A DNA stretch of 18,044 bases, taken from positions 1-18,044 of the forward strand of contig DHLY01000101.1 in assembly GCA_002405525.1 (NCBI GenBank). The letters are read 5' to 3'. This document shows positions 1 to 6,882 of this stretch, one piece after another. The stretch's first letter is position 1, and every line of letters starts with the position of its first letter. The notes below the pieces were generated by a model, which did not search any database, was not told where the DNA came from, and saw only the letters and a program-made list of their open reading frames with translations. A program made the position numbers and the translations under genes. The DNA comes from Proteobacteria bacterium UBA4656 (GTDB lineage Bacteria > Pseudomonadota > Gammaproteobacteria > Xanthomonadales > Ahniellaceae).

Positions 1-66
1 TCTGATCGTCGCAGAATCCTCAGGGTTGACCGGGGGCGTCCATACGTGTCGGGGTTTCGCGCTTCC

Positions 67-92
67 CCGGCGATCCCGCGCGGGATCGCCGG
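67..92 (-). terminator. Perfect 26-bp palindrome downstream of the exported-protein gene
   Basis: The two 13-nt halves (CCGGCGATCCCGC and its reverse complement) are perfectly self-complementary. It starts 15 nt past the stop codon of the minus-strand gene at 108-740, the usual place for a transcription terminator. No T-run follows on the minus strand, so an intrinsic terminator is not proven; it could equally be an mRNA 3'-end-protecting hairpin or a repeat. Nothing else is recognisable in positions 1-107. Confidence 0.45.
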
Positions 93-107
93 ATGCCGAT
101 CACGTGC

Positions 108-740
108 TCAGTGGCGAAGCACGAGGAATGCGCCGACCCCAAGCAGGCCAAGCAGCAGCGCGAGTACAGCGAGCGACCCGTCGCCCAGTGCGTCGACCGA
201 CGCCGGCGCCGGCGTGCCGAGAGTCACGTTGGCCGACGGGCAGGCGATGGTGTTGGTGAAATTGCCGGCATCTCCGTTCTCAAACCCGGTTGTCACGACG
301 GTGTAGGCCACGCCGCCCGTCAGCGCCACGCCATCGATGTCGGACGTGCCGATGCCCCCTGCCCCGTCATCGTCACCGGCGACGAAGTTGGCGGTCGGCG
401 TCGCCGCGTTGAACGGCGAGCGATATACGAACAGATAGCCATCCCACCCGCCCGCCTGTACCGACCGGACATTACAGGTGTCGTTGGCCGAGATGAAGAA
501 CTGCTGCGCCACCCAGCGCACCGGACCCAAACCGGAGCAGCAGGCGCCGTCGGCAAACGGACGTGCCCACTCGGCGCCCGCGGCGTTGCTTCCAGAGAAA
601 CTGGCGGTGTCGGCGGGCACGAACGGCGCACGTGCCGCGGGTTCGGGCAGCCGCTTCAGGGCGTATTCGTCGACTTGGGCCAGCGACGGGCCGGCGATGA
701 GAAGGCACAGCAAAAGCAAAACCCGTCGAGTGCTGGACAC
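108..740 (-). CDS. Exported protein with PPC-like domain and IPTL-CTERM-like sorting tail
   Basis: A 210-residue protein. The chosen start is GTG at 740, preceded 7 nt upstream by GGGGAAA; it places a classic signal peptide at the N-terminus (two Arg, then a Leu-rich core, cleavage near SLAQ, residues 18-22). The frame stays open upstream to 950 but loses coding character there. Residues about 40-165 resemble the beta-sandwich repeats of PPC-like exported proteins: WDGYLFVYRSPF, then a GDDDGAGG acidic loop, then TGFENGDAGNFTNTI. Four Cys (C67, C68, C89, C167) could form disulfides. The tail (residues 181-210) has a short VDALGD motif, a hydrophobic helix (about 189-207) and Arg-His at the end, the layout of IPTL-CTERM or related envelope-sorting signals, although the motif is divergent and the basic end is weak. 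Exact function unknown. The sorting reading is inference; export is well supported. Confidence 0.75.
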   Translation of the reverse strand: MSSTRRVLLLLCLLIAGPSLAQVDEYALKRLPEPAARAPFVPADTASFSGSNAAGAEWARPFADGACCSGLGPVRWVAQQFFISANDTCNVRSVQAGGWDGYLFVYRSPFNAATPTANFVAGDDDGAGGIGTSDIDGVALTGGVAYTVVTTGFENGDAGNFTNTIACPSANVTLGTPAPASVDALGDGSLAVLALLLGLLGVGAFLVLRH

Positions 741-768
741 GGACTCATTTCCCCAGTGAGCTTTTGGA

Positions 769-774
769 AGACTA
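769..774 (-). promoter_or_regulatory. Possible -10 box (TAGTCT) for the exported-protein gene
   Basis: On the minus strand a TAGTCT hexamer lies 28 nt before the GTG start at 740, which would give a leader of about 22 nt. No convincing -35 is visible. The rest of the gap (775-888) shows nothing recognisable apart from the repeat pair that follows. Confidence 0.25.
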
Positions 775-888
775 ACGACTACGCGGCGGTCAAGGCAGCG
801 GCCACAACAAGCGGGAAGACGAAGTGGATTCCACGCCAATGTCGATCCCGTCCCGACCCCGCAATTCGCGCAACTTGCAGCGCCCAAG

Positions 889-960
889 GGTGCAATGTGC
901 GCAGCGAAATGCACCGATCCCATCGTGGCGGTGCAATTCGCTGCGCTCATTGCACCCTAC
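889..960. repeat. REP/BIME-like inverted pair overlapping the aroC stop codon
   Basis: Two 27-nt units, 889-915 and 930-956, are inverted copies of each other with only two mismatches, separated by a 14-nt linker (916-929). Each unit is itself a small hairpin: the right unit has 8-bp arms (GGTGCAAT/ATTGCACC); the left has 6 bp plus an A·A mismatch. On the minus strand the right unit is preceded by GTAG (960-957), the foot tetranucleotide typical of REP elements served by RAYT transposases; the left unit has a degenerate foot (CAAG). The TAG of that GTAG is the stop codon of aroC. The pair could also act as a terminator or mRNA-stabilising hairpin. REP identity is inference from structure; no second copy lies in this window. 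Confidence 0.7.
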
Positions 961-2048
961 GTGGGGCGAAAATCGGGCGTCACGGGGCCAACGTCACCGC
1001 ACTGCGCCCGATGCCGCAGCACGTGGTCCATCAGGACCAGCGCGACCATGGCTTCGGCGATCGGCGTGGCCCGGATGGCGACGCAGGGATCGTGGCGGCC
1101 CTTGGTGATGACTTCGACCGGGTTGCCGTCGACATCGATGCTGCGGCCAGGTTGCGGCAGGCTGGAAGTGGGCTTGAGCGCGATGGATGCGCGGATCACC
1201 TGCCCGGTGCTGATGCCGCCAAGGATGCCGCCGGCGTGATTGGACAGGAATCCCTGAGGCCTGAGTTCGTCGCGGTGCTCGGTGCCGCGCTGGGCGACCG
1301 CGGCGAAGCCATCGCCGATCTCCACGCCCTTGACCGCATTGATGCCCATCAGCGCGGCCGCGAGGTCGCCGTCGAGCTTGCCGTACAGCGGCTCGCCGAG
1401 ACCGGCGGGCACGCCTTCGGCGAAGACCTCGACGCGGCCGCCGACGCTGTCGCGCTCGCCGCGGATCGCATCGAGATACGCCTCGAGCTCGCCGATCATG
1501 TCGGGATCGGGCCAGAAGAAAGGATTCTCCTCCACCGCCGACCAGTCGAAGTGGCGCGCGACCAGGGCGCCCATCTGGGTCATGCAGCCGCGCACGATGA
1601 TGCTCATGCGTTCGCGCAGCCACTTCTTGGCGATCACCGCGGCGGCCACGCGCATCGTGGTCTCGCGCGCCGACGAGCGCCCGCCGCCACGAGGGTCGCG
1701 CAGGCCGTATTTCTGGTGGTAGGTCCAGTCGGCGTGGCCGGGGCGGAAGGTGCGCGCGATGTCGGCGTAGTCCTTCGACTTCGCATCCGTGTTGCGCACC
1801 AGCAGCGCGATCGGGGTGCCGGTGGTGCGGCCCTGGTAGACGCCGGAGAGGATCTCGACGCGGTCTTCCTCCTTGCGCGCGGACACGTGGCGCGAGCGGC
1901 CGGTGGCGCGGCGCGCGAGGTCGTGCGCGAACTCGTCTTCGTGGATCTCGAGTCCCGGCGGGCAGCCGTCGATCACGCAGCCGATCGCCGGCCCGTGGCT
2001 CTCGCCGAAGGTGGTGACCGCCAGCATCTTGCCGAAGGTGTTGCTCAT
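957..2048 (-). CDS. aroC: Chorismate synthase
   Basis: A 363-residue protein, normal length for the family. It catalyses the last step of the shikimate pathway, EPSP to chorismate, using reduced FMN, in the cytoplasm. Signatures visible: [18 protein letters not shown] at the N-terminus with His18; RPGHAD with His105, matching the catalytic His pair; [16 protein letters not shown] at 115-130; the [15 protein letters not shown] flavin/substrate region; and RHDPCV near the C-terminus. ATG at 2048 is chosen because the protein then begins exactly like other AroC proteins and overlaps the prmB stop by ATGA, implying translational coupling; no strong ribosome binding site is visible. The gene ends in TAG contributed by the adjoining REP-like repeat. 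Identification is secure. Confidence 0.98.
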   Translation of the reverse strand: MSNTFGKMLAVTTFGESHGPAIGCVIDGCPPGLEIHEDEFAHDLARRATGRSRHVSARKEEDRVEILSGVYQGRTTGTPIALLVRNTDAKSKDYADIARTFRPGHADWTYHQKYGLRDPRGGGRSSARETTMRVAAAVIAKKWLRERMSIIVRGCMTQMGALVARHFDWSAVEENPFFWPDPDMIGELEAYLDAIRGERDSVGGRVEVFAEGVPAGLGEPLYGKLDGDLAAALMGINAVKGVEIGDGFAAVAQRGTEHRDELRPQGFLSNHAGGILGGISTGQVIRASIALKPTSSLPQPGRSIDVDGNPVEVITKGRHDPCVAIRATPIAEAMVALVLMDHVLRHRAQCGDVGPVTPDFRPT

Positions 2049-2989
2049 GGCGTCAGCCCGCGTGCCGCCAACGCGGCTGAAAAGGCGCCGTGGTGGGCGA
2101 CCAGGTCGCCGCGCTCCAGCACCAGCACGCCCATCTGCCCCACCTTGAATTCCACCCACGCGAAGGGCACCTGCGGCAGCAGCTCACACAGCGCGGCCTC
2201 GCTGTCGCCGACTTCGCAGATCAGCAGACCGCCCGCGTTCAAGTGCTCGGGTGCCGCGGCCAGAATGCGCAACGGCAGGTCGAGTCCGTCCTGGCCCGAT
2301 TTCAGGCCCAGCGCCGGCTCGTGCTGGTACTCCGGCGGCAGGTCGGCGACCTCGTCGGCCGGCACGTAGGGCGGGTTGGTGACGATCAGGTCGTAGCGCT
2401 CGCCGGTCAGGCCGCGGAACAGGTCCGACTGCAGCACGCGCACGCGCGCTTCGACGTCGAGTTCCTTCGCGTTGCGCCGCGCGAGTTCGAGCGCGGCGTC
2501 GCTGATGTCGGCCACGTCCACCTGCCAGTGCAGCTGGTGCACCGCGGTCGCGATGCCGATGCAGCCCGAGCCGGTGCAAAGGTCCAGCACCCGCTGCACC
2601 TCGCGCCCACCGAGCCAGGGCTCGAAGCCGGTCAGGATGAGTTCCGCGATCGGACTGCGCGGCACCAGCACGCGCTCGTCGACCTCGAAGGCGAGCCCGG
2701 CAAACCAGGCTTCGCCAGTCAGATAGGCTGCAGGGCGGCGCTCGGCGATGCGCCGGCGGAACAGCTCCAGCACCACGGCGCGCTCCTCGGCGCTCAGGTG
2801 GGCGGCACCGTAAGCCGGCGGCGTGTCCGGCGGCAGGTGGAGCGCATGCAGGACCAATTGCGTGGCCTCGTCGATGGCCGAATCGTTGCCGTGGCCGAAG
2901 GTGAGCTTCGCCTCGTTGAAGCGGCTCGCGCCCCAGCGGATGAAGTCGATGAGGGTGGTCAGTTCGGCGGGCACGAGGGCGAAAGGCAT
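2045..2989 (-). CDS. prmB: Ribosomal protein uL3 N5-glutamine methyltransferase
   Basis: A 314-residue class I SAM-dependent methyltransferase. PrmB methylates a glutamine of ribosomal protein uL3 during large-subunit assembly. SAM motif I reads [10 protein letters not shown] (136-145), and the amide-methylating catalytic motif NPPY is at 205-208. The N-terminal helical part (1-100, with [15 protein letters not shown] and the [14 protein letters not shown] segment) matches PrmB better than PrmC (HemK), as does the position directly upstream of aroC, the usual gammaproteobacterial arrangement. ATG at 2989 begins [10 protein letters not shown]; the open frame continues upstream into the divergent gene but with no coding logic. 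A near-consensus -10 hexamer ends only 14 nt before this ATG, so the mRNA leader would be very short. The stop TGA overlaps the aroC ATG. Confidence 0.95.
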   Translation of the reverse strand: MPFALVPAELTTLIDFIRWGASRFNEAKLTFGHGNDSAIDEATQLVLHALHLPPDTPPAYGAAHLSAEERAVVLELFRRRIAERRPAAYLTGEAWFAGLAFEVDERVLVPRSPIAELILTGFEPWLGGREVQRVLDLCTGSGCIGIATAVHQLHWQVDVADISDAALELARRNAKELDVEARVRVLQSDLFRGLTGERYDLIVTNPPYVPADEVADLPPEYQHEPALGLKSGQDGLDLPLRILAAAPEHLNAGGLLICEVGDSEAALCELLPQVPFAWVEFKVGQMGVLVLERGDLVAHHGAFSAALAARGLTP

Positions 2990-3002
2990 CGGCGAGGCGC
3001 GC

Positions 3003-3008
3003 AGTATA
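3003..3008 (-). promoter_or_regulatory. -10 box (TATACT) for prmB-aroC
   Basis: The minus strand reads GTATACTGCGC; TATACT differs from the consensus -10 by one base. Transcription would start near 2996, only about 7 nt before the prmB ATG, leaving no room for a Shine-Dalgarno sequence. No clear -35 is seen at 16-18 nt spacing. Confidence 0.5.
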
Positions 3009-3039
3009 CGGGTCCACGGCCTGCCGACGACCGCCGTTC

Positions 3040-3045
3040 TATAAT
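3040..3045 (+). promoter_or_regulatory. -10 box (TATAAT) for the SCO-psd pair
   Basis: A perfect consensus TATAAT within TTCTATAATCCGCC, 29 nt before the ATG at 3075, giving a leader of about 23 nt. No good TTGACA-like -35 lies at 16-18 nt spacing. It lies 31 nt from the oppositely oriented prmB -10 box, so the two promoters share one compact region. Confidence 0.55.
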
Positions 3046-3074
3046 CCGCCTCCCTGATTCTGATTCGCTCGCGC

Positions 3075-3713
3075 ATGCATTCCAATCGCAACATCATGCT
3101 GCTGATCGTGGTCGCGGCCGTGGCGGTGTCCGCGGGCCTGTGGCTGGGCCAACGCCAGTTCATCGCCCCCGACCGCTCTGCCGCCCCGGCGGTGCAGGCG
3201 GCCCTGCTGTACCCCGTGCCGCGTGTCATCGAGCCGTTCGCGCTCGATCGCGCGCCCGGCGGGACATTCACCGCGGCCGACTTCGAGGGCCGCTGGACGC
3301 TGGCCTTCTTCGGCTTCACCCACTGTCCCGACATCTGCCCGACCACGCTGGCGCAGCTGAAGCAAGTCGAGGATGCGCTGGCGACGCCGCCGCTGCCCGA
3401 CCCGCTGCAACTGCTGTTCGTGTCGGTCGATCCGGCGCGCGACGACCCGGCCACGCTGGCGAGGTACGCCGCCTATTTCAGTCCCTCGATCATCGCCGCC
3501 ACCGCACCCGACGAGCGCCTGCAGCCGATGGCGCGGGGGCTCGGCATCGTGTACCTGCAGACACCCCTGGACGGCGGTGGCTACACGGTGGACCACAGCG
3601 GCCAGGTCGTGATCGTCGACCCGCAGGGCCGCCTCGCCGGAATGTTCCGGCCGCCACTCGATCCGTCGCGCATCGCCGCCGACCTGCGCCGGCTGGCGGA
3701 GGCGGGCGCGTGA
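3075..3713 (+). CDS. SCO1/SenC-family copper chaperone, membrane-anchored
   Basis: A 212-residue protein with one N-terminal transmembrane helix (about residues 7-25) and a periplasmic thioredoxin-fold domain. SCO proteins deliver copper to the CuA centre of cytochrome c oxidase or keep its cysteines reduced. All three copper ligands are visible: the CPDIC motif (C84, C88) within FGFTHCPDICPTTL, and H174 in YTVDHSGQ. VSVDPARDDP at 117-125 is the family's usual second signature. ATG at 3075 is preferred to M8 because it leaves a normal cytoplasmic N-tail; no strong ribosome binding site is seen for either. The stop TGA overlaps the GTG start of psd, so the two genes are very probably co-transcribed. 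No oxidase subunit gene is in the window, so its client is not shown here. Confidence 0.93.
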   Translation: MHSNRNIMLLIVVAAVAVSAGLWLGQRQFIAPDRSAAPAVQAALLYPVPRVIEPFALDRAPGGTFTAADFEGRWTLAFFGFTHCPDICPTTLAQLKQVEDALATPPLPDPLQLLFVSVDPARDDPATLARYAAYFSPSIIAATAPDERLQPMARGLGIVYLQTPLDGGGYTVDHSGQVVIVDPQGRLAGMFRPPLDPSRIAADLRRLAEAGA

Positions 3714-4564
3714 GCCCCGGGGTCGCGCTGCAGCACGTGGTCCCGCAAAAGCTGCTGTCGCGGATCGTGATGGCGGCCACGCGCTGGCGCCTTCGGCCGT
3801 GGAAGGACCTGCTGATCCGGGCGATCGCCCGGCTGTACGGGGTCGATCTCTCCGAAGCGGCCAGCACCGACCTCGCGGACTATCCGCACTTCAATGCTTT
3901 CTTCACCCGCGCTCTCAAGCCAGGCGCGCGCCCGCTGGACGCCGACCCGGCCGCGGTCCTGATGCCGGCCGACGGCCACATCAGCCAGTGCGGCAAGATC
4001 GACGGGGATCGCATCCTGCAGGCCAAGGGACACGACTACACCGCCGCCGCGCTGCTCGGGGATGCGAGCGCGGCGGAGTCGTTCCACGACGGTGTGTTCG
4101 CGACCGTGTACCTGTCGCCGCGGGACTACCACCGCGTGCACCTGCCGCTGGCTGGCCGACTGCGCGAGACCCGCCACGTGCCGGGTCGCCTGTTCAGCGT
4201 CTCCCCGCGCACCGTCGACGAGGTGCCGGGCCTGTTCGCACGCAACGAACGCCTGGTCTGTCTGTTCGACACCGACCACGGTCGGCTGGCGGTGGTGCTG
4301 GTCGGCGCGATGCTGGTTTCCGGCGTCGAAACGGTCTGGGGCGGGGTCGAGATTCCGCCCTACGCGAGGGCGATGGCGGTCCGCGATTTCCGCGGGGTCG
4401 CGCCCGCCGTGGACCTGCCGCGCGGCGGCGAACTGGGGCGTTTCAACATGGGCTCGACCGTGGTGGTCCTGCTGCCGCGGGGCTTCCGACTCGACCCGGG
4501 GCTGCGTGCCGGGCAGCCGGTGCGGATGGGACAGCGCCTCGGCGTCATCCCTGGCGCCGCCTGA
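3710..4564 (+). CDS. psd: Phosphatidylserine decarboxylase proenzyme
   Basis: A 284-residue proenzyme of PSD-B type, close to the E. coli length. It makes phosphatidylethanolamine from phosphatidylserine at the inner membrane. The self-cleavage site is MGST (G248/S249); Ser249 becomes the pyruvoyl group, giving a beta chain of about 248 residues and an alpha chain of about 36. The Asp-His-Ser processing triad is visible as D88 (MPADGHIS), H144 (YHRVHLP) and S249. The N-terminal amphipathic stretch (PQKLLSRIVMAATRWR) fits membrane binding. GTG at 3710 is chosen because it gives the full conserved N-terminus, has GGAGG about 8 nt upstream, and overlaps the SCO stop codon (GTGA), implying translational coupling. 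Phosphatidylserine synthase is not in the window. Confidence 0.97.
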   Translation: MSPGVALQHVVPQKLLSRIVMAATRWRLRPWKDLLIRAIARLYGVDLSEAASTDLADYPHFNAFFTRALKPGARPLDADPAAVLMPADGHISQCGKIDGDRILQAKGHDYTAAALLGDASAAESFHDGVFATVYLSPRDYHRVHLPLAGRLRETRHVPGRLFSVSPRTVDEVPGLFARNERLVCLFDTDHGRLAVVLVGAMLVSGVETVWGGVEIPPYARAMAVRDFRGVAPAVDLPRGGELGRFNMGSTVVVLLPRGFRLDPGLRAGQPVRMGQRLGVIPGAA

Positions 4565-4647
4565 GCGACTGGGAGAAAACAGCCCCCAGGCAGGCCATGG
4601 GGAGGGCCCGCATGCAGGTCATGCACTCAAGCGCGTGATTCGCGGGA

Positions 4648-4674
4648 GCGAGTCCGGAACTGTGCCGGACTCGC
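4648..4674 (+). terminator. Hairpin downstream of psd
   Basis: A perfect 10-bp stem (GCGAGTCCGG/CCGGACTCGC) with a 7-nt loop, 83 nt past the psd stop. No T-tract follows directly; the only T-run is about 30 nt later (TTTTT near 4702), so it may be a Rho-dependent or processed 3' end. Other parts of the 4565-4816 gap show no clear gene or promoter; third-base composition there is mixed, unlike coding sequence. Confidence 0.5.
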
Positions 4675-4816
4675 GACTGGAATCATCCAGAGGATGTGGG
4701 TTTTTCTCACAGGCTCTGAGCAGCCTCCCGCGCCCCTGTGTGACCTGAGCCACAGACCGCGGCAGGGAGGTGCGCACATACTTGTCTTCCTGGTTCGATG
4801 GCGCGACGCGGTGGTC

Positions 4817-5200
4817 ATGGTGGAGACGTTCGGACAGTACACGATCCGCTTGCGGGCGCTGATCCGGTTCCTCGTCGTGCGTCGCCAGTTGGCCGAGGTC
4901 CGCCGCCGGATCGACGCACTTTCGGGGGCCGACCTGCGGTCGGTGGTCACCCAGGTGTCGCGCGACCTGCAGGTGCCGGAACGCGGGGTGACAACGGCCC
5001 GATCGACCGACGCCGCCTTCCGCCGCGTGCGCGCGGTCATTGCGCGCGTGCGCGTGCTAGGCATCGCGCAGTGGCTGGTGGCGGCGATCCACGAAACTGC
5101 CCCCTCGCCTCACGCCGAGTTGCAGGACCTGCACCGCCAGGTCCTTCGCACCGTCCGGCGGCTGCGCGAATCCGGCGGCCTCGCGAACGGCACCACCTGA
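4817..5200 (+). CDS. Conserved-looking hypothetical protein, basic and helical
   Basis: I do not recognise this 127-residue protein. It is rich in Arg and predicted mostly helical, with an N-terminal segment TIRLRALIRFLVVRRQLAEVRRR and another hydrophobic stretch ARVRVLGIAQWLVAAIH (about 79-95). No signal peptide, Cys motif or catalytic motif is visible. It is accepted as real because from the ATG at 4817 onward almost every codon ends in G or C, as in the neighbouring genes. The in-frame extension back to 4694 lacks that bias and is judged non-coding. A GTG at 4811 is an alternative start; neither has a strong ribosome binding site. It stands alone between psd and a convergent gene, 77 nt away. 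Its basic character could suit a nucleic acid or membrane-surface role, but that is only a guess. Confidence 0.6.
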   Translation: MVETFGQYTIRLRALIRFLVVRRQLAEVRRRIDALSGADLRSVVTQVSRDLQVPERGVTTARSTDAAFRRVRAVIARVRVLGIAQWLVAAIHETAPSPHAELQDLHRQVLRTVRRLRESGGLANGTT

Positions 5201-5277
5201 CCGTCAGGCCGCCCGCGGACGCGCGGCGACTGGCGACCGTCTGCCAGGGCCGGCGCGGCCGCCCGCCGCAGGCAGCG

Positions 5278-6762
5278 TCAAGCGCGGCAGTCGGGAACCA
5301 CCAGCCTCTGTCCGGCGCGAATCGCATAGCGCGGCGCCTTGATGCGGTTGGCGTCGGCGATCTGCCGCGGGTTGGCGCAGCCGAACTTGCGCGCGATGGA
5401 GGACAGCGTCTCGCCGCGCTGCACGAGGTGGGTGCGCGGCGCACCGCCACCGGCGACCCGGGAAGCCGGCGCAGCGCCAGGCTTGCGCGCGGTGTGCAGT
5501 TGTGCGGCGAGGTCGGCCAGCGGGCCGGCGACGCAGGTGCGCGAGTACGCCTGTGCCGCGACCGCCGGCAGCTCAAGGCGGGTGCCCGGCGGGATGCGGT
5601 CGGTCGATTCCCAGCGCGGATTGAGGTTGCGCAGGGTGCGGAACCAGCCGCGCTCGTTCCCCTGCTGGCCGAGGCAGACGGCGAGTTCGTTCAGCGAAGT
5701 GGCGCGGGTGAGCGTGATCTCGCCGGGCCGCGCATCGACCTGCGGGAAGCGGAGGTTGTACTCGTCCGGGTGCAGGAACAGCCAAGCCGCGGCCAGCACC
5801 ATCGGCACGTAGTCGCGCGTCTCAGGCGGCAGGCGGTTGAACACCGCCGGGTCCCAGAATCGCTTCGCGCCCCGGTCCGACAGCCGCTGCATGCGCCCCT
5901 CGCCGCCGTTGTAGGCGCCGAGCACGAGCTCGAGGTCGTTGTTGAAGATGCGCAGGTGGTCGTTGATGTAGGCCACATTGGCGCGGGTCGCCGCCGCCGG
6001 ATCGAAGCGCTGGTCGAAGCCGTCCTGCACCGACAGCCCGTAGCGCCGACCGGTGTAGTACATGAACTGCAGCGGGCCGGAGGCACCGGCGCGCGACACC
6101 GCATGCACCTTGGCGCCCGACTCCTTGGCCAGGATGCCGAACAGCAGCGCCTCGGGCAGGCCGGCCCTTTCGTACTCGGGCCACATCCGGTAACGCATGA
6201 ACTGGTAGTTCTCGTGCGCTTCCAGCAGGAACGGGCGCATCCAGGTCAACCACTCCTCCAGCGCCGCCTTGACCGGTTCGTTGACGCGGATCAGGGTGCG
6301 CAGGTCCTGGCCCTTGAGCAGCGCCACGGCGCGCTGCGTCTCGGGCACTTCGGACAGCAGCGGCGACTCGGATTCCTCGTTGACCTCTTCGCCAGGCGTC
6401 GCGTCCTCCATCCGCGTGCGGTCCGCGACCCCACCGATCAGCACCTCGGTCTGCCGCGCGACCAGCGCATCCTGCGCGGACAGCACGCGCTCGAGATCGC
6501 AGCCGGGAGTGGTCGCACAGCGCCCGGCGGCGGCGGTGAAGGCCTCGCGCGCAGCGGCCAGCGCGCGCGCGGCGGCGTCCGTGTCGCCGGCGGCGAGCGC
6601 GGCAAGGCCCGTCTCGCCCAGGTCGGCCGCCGACTTCACGTCGACCAGGATGGCGTCGACCTTGGCCTCGTCCACGGCCGACGCGGCGCGGTGCGGAGCT
6701 TGCGCGCAGGCAGCGAGCGCGAGAACGGCGAGGATGGCGGCAAGGCGTGCGCGTGGGGACAC
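5278..6762 (-). CDS. MltD-like membrane-bound lytic murein transglycosylase (lipoprotein, LysM)
   Basis: A 494-residue lipoprotein that would cleave the glycan strands of peptidoglycan with 1,6-anhydro product formation. The start GTG at 6762 follows GGAG and gives a type II signal with lipobox LALAAC (Cys19). Residues 20-180 are Ala-rich helical sequence of unknown role. The family 1 SLT domain spans about 185-335: catalytic Glu214 in GILAKESG, then VSRAGASGPLQFM, then AYINDHLRIFNND and LGAYNGGEGRM, then RETRDYV-like LPPETRDYVPMV. Residues about 352-398 look like a degenerate LysM and 444-490 form a clear LysM (THLVQRGETLSSIARKFG), both peptidoglycan-binding. MltD is the closest familiar architecture, though the long N-terminal part differs. 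The gene is divergent from the ATPase at 6883. Confidence 0.92.
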   Translation of the reverse strand: MSPRARLAAILAVLALAACAQAPHRAASAVDEAKVDAILVDVKSAADLGETGLAALAAGDTDAAARALAAAREAFTAAAGRCATTPGCDLERVLSAQDALVARQTEVLIGGVADRTRMEDATPGEEVNEESESPLLSEVPETQRAVALLKGQDLRTLIRVNEPVKAALEEWLTWMRPFLLEAHENYQFMRYRMWPEYERAGLPEALLFGILAKESGAKVHAVSRAGASGPLQFMYYTGRRYGLSVQDGFDQRFDPAAATRANVAYINDHLRIFNNDLELVLGAYNGGEGRMQRLSDRGAKRFWDPAVFNRLPPETRDYVPMVLAAAWLFLHPDEYNLRFPQVDARPGEITLTRATSLNELAVCLGQQGNERGWFRTLRNLNPRWESTDRIPPGTRLELPAVAAQAYSRTCVAGPLADLAAQLHTARKPGAAPASRVAGGGAPRTHLVQRGETLSSIARKFGCANPRQIADANRIKAPRYAIRAGQRLVVPDCRA

Positions 6763-6849
6763 GGGCGGACTCCGGGACTGGAGGCCGGGCACCTTACCCG
6801 CAGCCCCGATGGCCGGCAACGCCACCTGCCGCCGGCGCCCCGGTCCACC

Positions 6850-6876
6850 TAGAATCGCGGACATCGAACGAGGAGA
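6850..6876 (+). promoter_or_regulatory. -10 box (TAGAAT) and ribosome binding site for the YjgR-type ATPase
   Basis: TAGAAT at 6850-6855 lies within CCTAGAATCG, 27 nt before the GTG start. AGGAGA at 6871-6876 is a good ribosome binding site with 6-nt spacing and decides the GTG start at 6883. No clear -35 is seen. The same CCTAGAATCG string occurs in front of the S9 peptidase gene on the other strand near 16270. Confidence 0.5.
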
Positions 6877-6882
6877 CGGCAC

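Noticed and set aside
67..92. The 26-bp palindrome as another copy of the aroC-end repeat
   Set aside because: It shares no sequence with the GGTGCAAT-type units and has no GTAG foot.
93..2369. Plus-strand open frame of 758 codons opposite the exported protein, aroC and prmB
   Set aside because: It crosses three well-identified minus-strand genes and has no family features.
4694..4816. 41-residue N-terminal extension of the hypothetical protein
   Set aside because: Third codon positions lose the G/C bias and the sequence is Pro/Arg low-complexity; the start at 4817 fits better.
4798..6852. Long plus-strand open frame of 684 codons opposite the lytic transglycosylase
   Set aside because: It is the antisense shadow of a clear gene in high-GC DNA; its translation is Arg/Gly-rich with no recognisable domain.
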